A DNA stretch of 7,651 nucleotides, from positions 1 to 7,651 of the forward strand of contig CADBAC010000087.1 of NCBI GenBank assembly GCA_902792495.1, written 5' to 3'. Shown here piece after piece: positions 1 to 5,144 of the stretch. The stretch comes from Ruminococcus flavefaciens. GTDB taxonomy: Bacteria > Bacillota > Clostridia > Oscillospirales > Ruminococcaceae. Positions within the stretch are counted from its first letter, which is position 1. Every line of letters begins with the position of its first letter. A model generated the notes under the pieces. That model worked only from the letters and a program-made list of their open reading frames with translations, had not been told where the DNA came from and searched no databases. The position numbers and the translations under genes are program-made.

Positions 1-1
1 T

Positions 2-175
2 CTTGCTGAGGAAGCAGGAACAGCAAAGGCTTCAAACGTAGTTCTCATGGGCGTTCTCGCTTCACGTATGGACTACCCCGAGGAACTCTGGCAGAAGGCC
101 CTGGAACAGTGTGTACCTGCAAAGTTCCTTGAACTCAACAAGAAGGCATTTGAACTGGGAAAGAATGCTAAGTGA
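2..175 (+). CDS. iorB: Indolepyruvate:ferredoxin oxidoreductase beta subunit, C-terminal end (partial)
   Basis: The window opens inside this gene. The last 57 codons are readable, ending at TGA 173-175. The tail has the features expected at the C-terminus of IorB: a SNVVLMGVLAS segment, then VPAKFLELNKKAFELG, which matches the family pattern of 'vPpKflelNlkAFelG'. IorB is the pyruvate-ferredoxin-oxidoreductase-gamma-like subunit of the cytoplasmic IorAB complex, which interconverts aryl-2-oxoacids (indolepyruvate, phenylpyruvate) and arylacetyl-CoA plus CO2 using ferredoxin. The thiamine- and FeS-binding IorA would normally lie just upstream, outside this window. The next gene in the same direction is an arylacetate-CoA ligase, its usual partner, which supports the call. 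The stop codon lies inside the first unit of a 7-nt repeat array. The main alternative is another member of the 2-oxoacid:ferredoxin oxidoreductase gamma family. Confidence 0.82.
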   Translation, partial: LAEEAGTAKASNVVLMGVLASRMDYPEELWQKALEQCVPAKFLELNKKAFELGKNAK

Positions 176-288
176 TTAGTGGTTAGTGAATAGTTGGATA
201 AACTAAGCACTAAGATCTGATAACTAATAACTTCAAAATCTTGACACCTGAGAACTGACAAATCGATCTGTCAACTGAGACCTGTCAG
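172..288. repeat. Heptanucleotide-periodic repeat region between iorB and paaK
   Basis: The spacer between iorB and paaK reads in 7-nt units. From 172 the units are GTGATTA, GTGGTTA, GTGAATA, GTTGGAT, AAACTAA, GCACTAA, GATCTGA, TAACTAA. The first three are close direct copies, and the later CACTAA/ACTAA units are inverted relative to them. TTAGTG(183-188)..CACTAA(208-213) and TAGTT..AACTA pair as an imperfect hairpin. A second block (about 247-288) uses a different unit: CCTGAGA, ACTGACA, AATCGAT, CTGTCAA, CTGAGAC, CTGTCAG. There TGACA(256-260) pairs with TGTCA(269-273). The iorB stop (TGA 173-175) falls inside the first unit. No promoter with both boxes is convincing here, so paaK is probably co-transcribed with iorB. 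Confidence 0.6.
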
Positions 289-335
289 ATAATACTTCAA
301 CATAAAAGTCTAATTAAAAGGAGTATGAATATCCA

Positions 336-1643
336 ATGGAAAGATATTGGAACGAAGAAATCGAGTGCGCATCCCGTGAAGATATGAAAAAGCTTCAGGA
401 TGAGCGACTTGTGGCACAGGTAAAGCACGTTTACGAAAACGTGAAGTATTACCGTGACCTCATGGACGAAAAAGGCGTAAAGCCCGAGGACATCAAGAGT
501 ACAGAAGACCTTCACAAGCTTCCGTTTCTCTCAAAAGCCGATCTTCGTGAGGCTTATCCTTACGGTCTCCTCGCAAAGCCGCTCAGCGACTGCGTAAGAA
601 TTCACGCTACAAGCGGTACAACAGGCAAGCGTGTAGTTGCTTTCTACACTCAGAACGACGTTGATATGTGGGAAGACTGTGTTGCAAGAGCTATCACTGC
701 CGCAGGCGGTACAGAAGATGACGTTGTACAGGTAGCTTACGGATACGGACTTTTCACAGGCGGTATGGGCATTCACGGCGGTTCTCACAAGAGAGGATGT
801 CTTACCCTCCCTATGAGTTCGGGAAATACCGAAAGACAGATACAGTTCATGCGTGATCTGGGTGCTACTATTCTTTGCTGTACACCGTCATATGCCGCTT
901 ACATAGGCGAGACACTTCATGATATGGGACTTACTCCCGATGATATTCAGCTCAAGGCAGGTATCTTCGGTGCTGAGCCGTGGACTGAGGAAATGAGACG
1001 TTCTATCGAGAAGTCACTGGGCATCAAGGCATTCGACATCTATGGCCTTACAGAATCAAGCGGCCCCGGTGTTGCTTTTGAGTGTTCAGAGCAGACAGGA
1101 ATGCACATCAACGAGGATAACTTCATCCCTGAGATAATCGATCCCGAAACAGGTGAAGTTCTTCCCGAGGGCGAAGTAGGCGAACTGGTATTCACAAGCA
1201 TTACCAAGGAAGCTTTCCCGCTTCTCCGTTACCGCACCCGTGACCTCTGCGTACTTTCACGCAAGAAGTGTTCATGCGGACGTACACTCATCAAGATGGC
1301 AAAGCCTATGGGCAGAAGCGATGATATGATGATAATCCGTGGTGTAAACGTATTCCCGAGCCAGATCGAGACAGTTCTCATCGAACAGGGCTACTCACCG
1401 AACTATCTCATCGAAGTTGACCGTGTAAACAATACAGATACACTTGATATCAGCGTAGAGATGAATCCCGATCAGTTCTCTGATAAGGTCAAGGATATGC
1501 AGAAGCAGGAGAGAGATCTTGCTGAGGCTATCAAGGCCATGCTGGGAATCAATCCTAAGGTACATCTGGTATCACCTAAGTCCATCACAAGAAGTGAGGG
1601 CAAAGCAGTAAGAGTAATCGACAAGCGCAACCTCCACGACTAA
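336..1643 (+). CDS. paaK: Phenylacetate/arylacetate--CoA ligase (AMP-forming)
   Basis: This 435-residue protein has the usual length of the PaaK family. PaaK activates phenylacetate (or indoleacetate) with ATP and CoA to the arylacetyl-CoA thioester in the cytoplasm. Visible motifs in order: the AMP-binding loop TSGTTGK at residues 92-98, a glycine-rich YGYGLFTGGMG segment at 135-145, the adenylate motif YGLTE at 236-240, YRTRDL at 299-304, a CSCGRT turn at 312-317, the C-terminal-domain hinge GRSDDMMIIRGVNVFPSQIE at 326-345, and the C-terminal lysine segment EGKAVRV at 421-427 (K423). The start at 336 is preceded by AAGGAG (318-323) with a longish 12-nt spacer. ATG 325 is in another frame. 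The gene follows iorB and precedes an ACT-domain gene, a recurrent IorAB-linked arrangement. Substrate preference (phenylacetate or indoleacetate) cannot be read from the sequence. A palindromic element begins at the first base after the TAA. Confidence 0.92.
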   Translation: MERYWNEEIECASREDMKKLQDERLVAQVKHVYENVKYYRDLMDEKGVKPEDIKSTEDLHKLPFLSKADLREAYPYGLLAKPLSDCVRIHATSGTTGKRVVAFYTQNDVDMWEDCVARAITAAGGTEDDVVQVAYGYGLFTGGMGIHGGSHKRGCLTLPMSSGNTERQIQFMRDLGATILCCTPSYAAYIGETLHDMGLTPDDIQLKAGIFGAEPWTEEMRRSIEKSLGIKAFDIYGLTESSGPGVAFECSEQTGMHINEDNFIPEIIDPETGEVLPEGEVGELVFTSITKEAFPLLRYRTRDLCVLSRKKCSCGRTLIKMAKPMGRSDDMMIIRGVNVFPSQIETVLIEQGYSPNYLIEVDRVNNTDTLDISVEMNPDQFSDKVKDMQKQERDLAEAIKAMLGINPKVHLVSPKSITRSEGKAVRVIDKRNLHD

Positions 1644-1728
1644 CCGCTGAGCGAGCGGAGCGCAGTCACGAATCGCTCGTAAACTCGCTTACTTCTTACA
1701 AAGCGATGAGTTTCAGGTCGCTCACCGG
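1644..1728 (+). repeat. Palindromic dispersed element, copy A (about 85 nt, MITE/REP-like)
   Basis: The element starts directly after the paaK stop. It has imperfect terminal inverted repeats, CCGCTGAGCGA (1644-1654) and TCGCTCACCGG (1718-1728), with one mismatch in 11 when reverse-complemented. Two internal pairings are visible: CGAGCG(1652-1657) with CGCTCG(1674-1679), and ACTCGCTT(1683-1690) with AAGCGATGAGT(1701-1711), the latter with a 3-nt bulge. A second copy lies in inverted orientation at 5059-5144. The two copies share CCGCTGAGCGAGCGG and CGCTCGTAAACTCGCTTACT exactly. There is no coding potential. It could be a non-autonomous mobile element or a REP-like structured repeat. Confidence 0.75.
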
Positions 1729-1735
1729 CTTGTTC

Positions 1736-1810
1736 TGTAGGGGCGCACAGTGTGCGCCCGTAAACAGACCGTATTATATCTAACATAGTAGAGGACACAT
1801 CGTCCCTGCA
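1736..1810. repeat. Second palindromic element (GTAGGGGCG type) next to copy A
   Basis: The ends TGTAGGGGCG (1736-1745) and CGTCCCTGCA (1801-1810) are inverted repeats of each other, matching at 8 of 10 positions. Near the left end is a perfect 8-bp hairpin, GGGCGCAC(1741-1748) / GTGCGCCC(1752-1759), with an AGT loop. Near the right end is GGAC(1793-1796) / GTCC(1802-1805). The hairpins lack a following T-run, so they do not look like ordinary terminators. The layout of about 75 nt with inverted ends and hairpins suggests a small non-autonomous or REP-like repeat. A boundary with flanking target duplications is not evident. Confidence 0.55.
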
Positions 1811-1845
1811 AATAAATATTATTCACATAACAAGGAGGTCCTTTT

Positions 1846-2091
1846 ATGAAAATCAAATTATTCTCAACAAGTTTTATGCCCGAGCAGGAAAAATACGAGA
1901 AATTCGCTACCTTTGAGAATGAGCTCAACCAGTTCATTCAGTCGGTCAAAGTCATCGACATCAAGTACAGCACTGCCATCGGTATGTGCCATGACGCTCA
2001 GACTCACGTTAACGAACATATGGAGGACTTCTCCGCTCTCGTTATGTATGAGGATCTTCCGGCAAAGAAAACTGCTTCCAAAAAAAGCTGA
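1846..2091 (+). CDS. Small Cse60-like (sporulation protein Cse60 family) protein
   Basis: This 81-residue protein has a very strong ribosome binding site, AAGGAGG at 1832-1838, 7 nt before the ATG. The N-terminus MKIKLFS, the central VIDIKYSTA (residues 36-44) and the later DFSALVMYE (61-69) match the pattern I recall for the Bacillus Cse60 protein: a short acidic N-terminus, 'VDIKYQVA', then 'FSAMILYR'. An amphipathic stretch rich in Glu and Phe lies between residues 13 and 33. The last ten residues (PAKKTASKKS) form a lysine-rich tail that Cse60 itself lacks. The molecular function of the family is not known to me. Cse60 was named for expression under the sporulation factor SigmaE, but homologues need not be spore-linked. 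The gene sits 40 nt upstream of the ACT-domain gene and reads with it, probably in one transcript. An overlapping 198-nt reading frame in +2 is a shadow. Confidence 0.6.
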   Translation: MKIKLFSTSFMPEQEKYEKFATFENELNQFIQSVKVIDIKYSTAIGMCHDAQTHVNEHMEDFSALVMYEDLPAKKTASKKS

Positions 2092-2131
2092 TCGCCTGAA
2101 GATCATATAAAAACAGGACAGGAGGAATGTT

Positions 2132-2566
2132 ATGTCAAACGTAAGGCAGATCTCGGTTTTTGTTGAAAACAAGCCGGGCAAGCTGGCAGAAGCTATGAAG
2201 CTTCTCAAAAGCAGCAAGATAAACATAAGAGCTCTGGCTCTCGCTGATACCAAGGATTTCGGTATCCTGCGCATTATTGTAAATGATACAGAAAAAACTG
2301 TAGATATCCTCAAGGATGCTTCCTATGCCGTTACTGTTACAGAGGTGGTCGCTATCTCCATCCCCGATTCAGCAGGACAGCTCAGCCGTGTACTTGATAT
2401 CCTCGGCGAAAACGGCGTAAATCTCGAATACCTCTATGCTTTCATCGGAAAGTCCGACAGATCGGTTTCTTTTGTTCTCAGAGTCGATGATAACAACAGT
2501 GCTGCTGATGCTCTTACCGATGCAGGAATTATTCAGCTTACCGAAAATGATATAGCTGAAATGTAA
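2132..2566 (+). CDS. Protein with two tandem ACT domains (amino-acid-binding regulator)
   Basis: This 144-residue protein consists essentially of two ACT domains: residues about 4-68 (RQISVFVENKPGKLAEAMKLL then beta strands) and about 72-140 (VVAISIPDSAGQLSRVLDILG then beta strands). Each has the beta-alpha-beta start and a Gly in the ligand-contact turn, NKPGKL (13-18) and DSAGQLS (79-85). Stand-alone double-ACT proteins usually bind an amino acid and act by allostery. There is no catalytic or DNA-binding domain here. The ATG has AGGAGG at 2120-2125 with 6-nt spacing. The position three genes after iorB and two after paaK agrees with the known association of such ACT proteins with IorAB/PaaK clusters. 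A role in sensing an aromatic amino acid is an inference from context. Ligand specificity is not visible. Confidence 0.88.
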   Translation: MSNVRQISVFVENKPGKLAEAMKLLKSSKINIRALALADTKDFGILRIIVNDTEKTVDILKDASYAVTVTEVVAISIPDSAGQLSRVLDILGENGVNLEYLYAFIGKSDRSVSFVLRVDDNNSAADALTDAGIIQLTENDIAEM

Positions 2567-2613
2567 GATATGCACAAATCAACCTATCGTTTTTAAATTT
2601 ATTTTGAAAACGC

Positions 2614-2642
2614 TTGACAATTTTTTGGTAGTATCGTATAAT
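2614..2642 (+). promoter_or_regulatory. Consensus housekeeping sigma-factor promoter for the zinc-ribbon gene
   Basis: A perfect -35 box TTGACA (2614-2619) and a perfect -10 box TATAAT (2637-2642) are separated by exactly 17 bp. The start point is expected near 2649, about 40 nt upstream of the start codon at 2691. This makes the downstream gene a separate transcription unit from the ACT gene and predicts strong constitutive expression. No operator-like palindrome overlaps it. Confidence 0.88.
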
Positions 2643-2690
2643 AAAATAAGCGGCTAATGCGAGAAACCAACATTTATAGGAGTGATGAAA

Positions 2691-3125
2691 ATGAGCATTT
2701 TGGACAAAATAGGGGACGTAAGCAAAGGTGCTTCCGACAAGGCAAAAAGTATCTCTGAGGCGAATAACCTGAAAAGAAAGATCCTTTACGAGGAAGAAAG
2801 AATTGTCGAGATCTTTACTGATATCGGCAAGAAGTACTACAAGAATCCAAATGAAGATCCTGCCGCTCTGAAGGTTCTTTGTGACGATATCGACACAAGA
2901 CGCAGAAGGATCAAGAAGATGAGATTCGAGCTCAACGGTATCCGTGGCTACAAGATATGCCCTAAGTGCGATGCAGAGGTAAACGAGCGTTTCCAGTTCT
3001 GCGGACGCTGCGGTGCAAGACTGCCCGATGTTGAGGACGAGGACTTTATGTCACTTGAGCCTAACGATTACTATACCGAGAGCAGCAGTAATTTCTTCAA
3101 CGCTGACTCAAATAAGAACTATTGA
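2691..3125 (+). CDS. Zinc-ribbon protein with N-terminal helical domain
   Basis: The start at ATG 2691 is chosen because AGGAG (2678-2682) lies 8 nt upstream. GTG 2682 and ATG 2685 are in frame but overlap or crowd that site. The product is 144 residues. Residues about 1-85 are charged and mostly helical, with MSILDKIGDVSKGASDKAKS at the start and an EEERIVEIFTDIGKKYYKN stretch around 34-52, likely a coiled coil. Residues 90-107 form a CPKC-X10-CGRC zinc ribbon (C90, C93, C104, C107) ending in GARL. The tail (112-144) is acidic and Asn/Ser-rich. Small clostridial proteins of this layout are common and uncharacterised, so I assign no function. No signal peptide or membrane segment is seen, so it is cytoplasmic. 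It has its own strong promoter and a terminator after its stop. Confidence 0.85.
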   Translation: MSILDKIGDVSKGASDKAKSISEANNLKRKILYEEERIVEIFTDIGKKYYKNPNEDPAALKVLCDDIDTRRRRIKKMRFELNGIRGYKICPKCDAEVNERFQFCGRCGARLPDVEDEDFMSLEPNDYYTESSSNFFNADSNKNY

Positions 3126-3155
3126 TCGCCAACTAAGCGGAAATAGTACAATCAG

Positions 3156-3192
3156 GGCTGTTCCGATTTTACGGAACAGCCTGTTTATTTTT
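3156..3192 (+). terminator. Rho-independent terminator after the zinc-ribbon gene
   Basis: A perfect 10-bp stem, GGCTGTTCCG (3156-3165) with CGGAACAGCC (3172-3181), encloses the 6-nt loop ATTTTA and is followed by the T-rich run TGTTTATTTTT (3182-3192). It begins 30 nt after the zinc-ribbon stop. The next base, 3193, opens the GAGGTG ribosome binding site of the lipase gene. Read-through could therefore still translate that gene. Confidence 0.88.
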
Positions 3193-3202
3193 GAGGTGAT
3201 GT

Positions 3203-4528
3203 ATGAAAAAAGCTTTTATTGTTTCTGATATACTTATAGTCACACTTCTCGCCTGTTGTATGGTCTGTTTCTGCGATACACCGTGGGGAACGGCGGTCAA
3301 GGTACTGCTGACTGCGGGACTTTTCATAGCCTATATCTGCACTCTCTTCCGCAGGGGACAGCAAGCTCCTGCACCACGTCTCAGGCGTATTCAGAGAGGC
3401 GCAGACCTTATCCTGACAGGCGGATGGTCGGCAGTGATATCCCTCATTGCACTTATCCTGTGGATGATAAAGTCCGACGCAGCTGTCGGCTTCAAAATAG
3501 GCGGAGCTGTCATAGCTGTGGCTGTTATAGGATTCCTCATCTTCGTGGGTATCATTAAAGTAGTTTCAGGTGCAAAGCAGATAAAAATAAAGGACTACAT
3601 CCTCATGATGATGTTCTGGTGGTTCCCGATAGTCAATATCTTCCTCATCAGAAGATTCTATCAGACCGCAAGACGTGAATACATCATCGAGGCTGACAAG
3701 ATGGAACTTGACAATGCCCGTGCCGAAAACGAGATATGCAGGACGAAATATCCCGTGCTTCTGGTGCATGGCATCTTCTTTCGTGACTGGCAGCTGGTCA
3801 ACTACTGGGGGCGCATCCCTGCCGCACTTATAAAGAACGGCGCTGAAATCTACTACGGCAAACAGCAGTCCTCTCTGGCTGTGGCTGACAGTGCCGCAGA
3901 GCTGAAAAATACCATCCTCAGCGTTATAGAGAAAACAGGTGCGGAAAAGGTGAATATCATAGCCCACTCAAAAGGCGGACTGGATTCACGCTACGCCATA
4001 AGCTGTCTGGGAATGGATAAGTATGTGGCTACTCTTACAACTATCAATACTCCCCATGAGGGATGCGATATGGTGGATTTCCTACTTGAGAAAGTCCCCG
4101 ACGGACTGAAGAAGTTCATCGAGAAGAAGTACAATACCATCTTCCACAAGCTGGGAGATACCGCTCCCGATTTTATGGCAGGAGTAAACGACCTCAGCGC
4201 CATAAACCGTAAGGAACAGAACAAGTCAATGCCCGATTCGCCCGATGTTTCCTACAGAAGCGTTATGACGATCATGAACGGCGCAGGCTCAGCAGGTTTT
4301 CCTCTCAATCTGGGCTATATGCTCATAAAGAAGCTGAATGGTCCCAATGACGGCCTTGTCTGGGAAGAATCCGCAAAACACGGCGATTTCCGGCTTATAA
4401 AGCCAAAGCATAAGCGTGGTATCAGTCACGGTGATGTTATCGACCTTATGCGTGAAAATATCGACGGCTACGATGTCCGTGAATTCTTCGTGGATATTGT
4501 ACGTGAACTGAAAGAGCAGGGATATTGA
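3203..4528 (+). CDS. Membrane-anchored lipase-like alpha/beta hydrolase
   Basis: This 441-residue protein joins an N-terminal membrane region to a C-terminal lipase fold. Hydrophobic segments lie at residues about 5-24, 31-49, 69-89, 97-121 and 133-149. The hydrolase domain starts near 183 with PVLLVHGIF, whose HG (189-190) is the usual oxyanion-hole pair. The nucleophile is S256 in IIAHSKGGLD. The first Gly of GxSxG is replaced by Ala, as in some Bacillus-type lipases. The other triad members are probably D383 in PNDGLV and H409 in ISHGDV, both in typical lipase contexts. The triad therefore looks complete. The likely reaction is ester or lipid hydrolysis at the membrane, but the substrate is unknown. 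The start has GAGGTG (3193-3198) 4 nt upstream, directly after a terminator. I find no convincing separate promoter, so expression may rely on read-through. Confidence 0.85.
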   Translation: MKKAFIVSDILIVTLLACCMVCFCDTPWGTAVKVLLTAGLFIAYICTLFRRGQQAPAPRLRRIQRGADLILTGGWSAVISLIALILWMIKSDAAVGFKIGGAVIAVAVIGFLIFVGIIKVVSGAKQIKIKDYILMMMFWWFPIVNIFLIRRFYQTARREYIIEADKMELDNARAENEICRTKYPVLLVHGIFFRDWQLVNYWGRIPAALIKNGAEIYYGKQQSSLAVADSAAELKNTILSVIEKTGAEKVNIIAHSKGGLDSRYAISCLGMDKYVATLTTINTPHEGCDMVDFLLEKVPDGLKKFIEKKYNTIFHKLGDTAPDFMAGVNDLSAINRKEQNKSMPDSPDVSYRSVMTIMNGAGSAGFPLNLGYMLIKKLNGPNDGLVWEESAKHGDFRLIKPKHKRGISHGDVIDLMRENIDGYDVREFFVDIVRELKEQGY

Positions 4529-4541
4529 TATCGGGGGTACA

Positions 4542-4590
4542 GAATTGGGAATTGAGAATTGGGAATTGAGAATTGAGAATGGAGAATGGG
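4542..4590. repeat. Exact heptanucleotide tandem array (7 x 7 nt)
   Basis: Seven uninterrupted 7-nt units: GAATTGG, GAATTGA, GAATTGG, GAATTGA, GAATTGA, GAATGGA, GAATGGG. The array fills almost the whole 62-nt spacer between two convergent genes. It starts 13 nt after the lipase stop and ends at the base just before the minus-strand stop codon of the CmpB-like gene (complement of 4591-4593). The same unit family recurs at 7506-7540 and, inverted, at 7625-7651. No hairpin terminator is visible for either convergent gene. Confidence 0.9.
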
Positions 4591-4992
4591 TTATGCATTT
4601 TCAGTTTTTGAGTTCAGGCTGAATTTGTGCCTGATAAGTCGGCAAAGATAATAGGCGGGTATGCATATCAGCGCCCATGCAAATGAAAAGGGCAGGCATA
4701 TCTGTCCCATTATATTGAACGGCATATCCGAGTAATCCCACACATCCCAGCGCATAATAATATTGTCAAAGACGCCTACAGCAAACTCCATTGCGGTAAT
4801 GATGAGCGCTCCGAGAAAACAGCTTTTCATCAGAGTCATACCCTCACGGCTGTTTATGGAGTAAAGCACCGCCATGGCAAGTCCGCCTGTAAGCGCCATT
4901 GTCCAGTGAGTGTAGCCCCGTGTGTCTATCTCAAAAAGGCAGTAGAAAAAATATCCCATGAAAAATGCGATAATGTGCTGTGAAAGCTTCAT
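4591..4992 (-). CDS. Putative ABC-transporter type IV / CmpB-like membrane protein
   Basis: This minus-strand gene encodes 133 residues and starts at ATG 4992-4990. A GAGGTG ribosome binding site (complement of 4997-5002) lies 4 nt upstream. Four hydrophobic helices are apparent at residues about 6-22, 29-47, 55-75 and 95-117. Between helices 3 and 4 is the sequence RWDVWDYSDMPFNIMGQICL (81-100). This matches the conserved 'WDYS..p.N..G.ICl' core of the family annotated as putative ABC-transporter type IV or CmpB-like (PF06541). Despite that name, no transport function or ATPase partner is visible here. The protein is shorter than many family members, which often carry a C-terminal extension. 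It converges with the lipase gene and diverges from malQ. Role unknown. Confidence 0.8.
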   Translation of the reverse strand: MKLSQHIIAFFMGYFFYCLFEIDTRGYTHWTMALTGGLAMAVLYSINSREGMTLMKSCFLGALIITAMEFAVGVFDNIIMRWDVWDYSDMPFNIMGQICLPFSFAWALICIPAYYLCRLIRHKFSLNSKTENA

Positions 4993-5026
4993 ATGTCACC
5001 TCGGTTCTTTTCTGATATTATTCACT

Positions 5027-5055
5027 TTTACAAACAAGTTTATGCAAAATATAAT
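5027..5055 (+). promoter_or_regulatory. malQ: Probable housekeeping promoter for malQ and the lipoprotein gene
   Basis: The -35 box TTTACA (5027-5032, one mismatch to TTGACA) and the -10 box TATAAT (5050-5055, perfect) are 17 bp apart. The predicted start is near 5062. The resulting leader of about 100 nt is almost entirely the inverted dispersed element at 5059-5144, followed by the malQ ribosome binding site AAGGAG at 5146-5151. No catabolite-response-like operator could be picked out with confidence. Confidence 0.72.
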
Positions 5056-5058
5056 TAT

Positions 5059-5144
5059 GGCTGAGCGAAAGCAGACTTGCTTACCCGTACATAGTAAGCG
5101 AGTTTACGAGCGACAGCGTGGCTGCGCCGCCGCTCGCTCAGCGG
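5059..5144 (-). repeat. Palindromic dispersed element, copy B (inverted), forming the malQ leader
   Basis: Read on the minus strand, this is the second copy of the element at 1644-1728 and has nearly the same length (86 versus 85 nt). CCGCTCGCTCAGCGG (5130-5144) and AGTAAGCGAGTTTACGAGCG (5093-5112) are exact complements of the copy A blocks. GCTGAGCG (5060-5067) pairs with CGCTCAGC (5135-5142) as the outer stem. ACTTGCTTAC (5075-5084) pairs with GTAAGCGAGT (5094-5103) around a 9-nt loop, with one G-T pair. The element ends one base before the malQ ribosome binding site. Confidence 0.75.

Noticed and set aside
172..288. CRISPR array
   Set aside because: Units are 7 nt and contiguous with no unique spacers, and no cas genes are present.
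1741..1759. Rho-independent terminator of paaK
   Set aside because: The 8-bp GC hairpin is strong but is followed by CGTAAACAG, not a T-run. It is better explained as part of a repeat element.
1864..2313. A 149-codon minus-strand open frame
   Set aside because: It is antisense to the Cse60-like and ACT genes, which have strong ribosome binding sites and recognisable motifs. The antisense product has no recognisable domain.
2588..2612. CGTTTTT / AAAACG inverted repeat after the ACT gene as a terminator
   Set aside because: The stem is short and A/T-rich, it has a loop of over 10 nt, and its right half runs into the -35 region. Support is too weak.
3122..3152. Possible promoter TTGATC-19-TACAAT for the lipase gene
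   Set aside because: The -35 overlaps the preceding stop, the spacing is long, and transcription would begin inside the terminator hairpin.
3566..3967. A 133-codon minus-strand open frame inside the lipase gene
   Set aside because: It is antisense to a gene with an intact catalytic triad and looks like a codon-bias shadow.
5015..5047. Minus-strand promoter for the CmpB-like gene (TTGCAT with TAATAT or GAATAA)
   Set aside because: No pair of boxes has both good matches and acceptable spacing, so the promoter of this gene remains unassigned.
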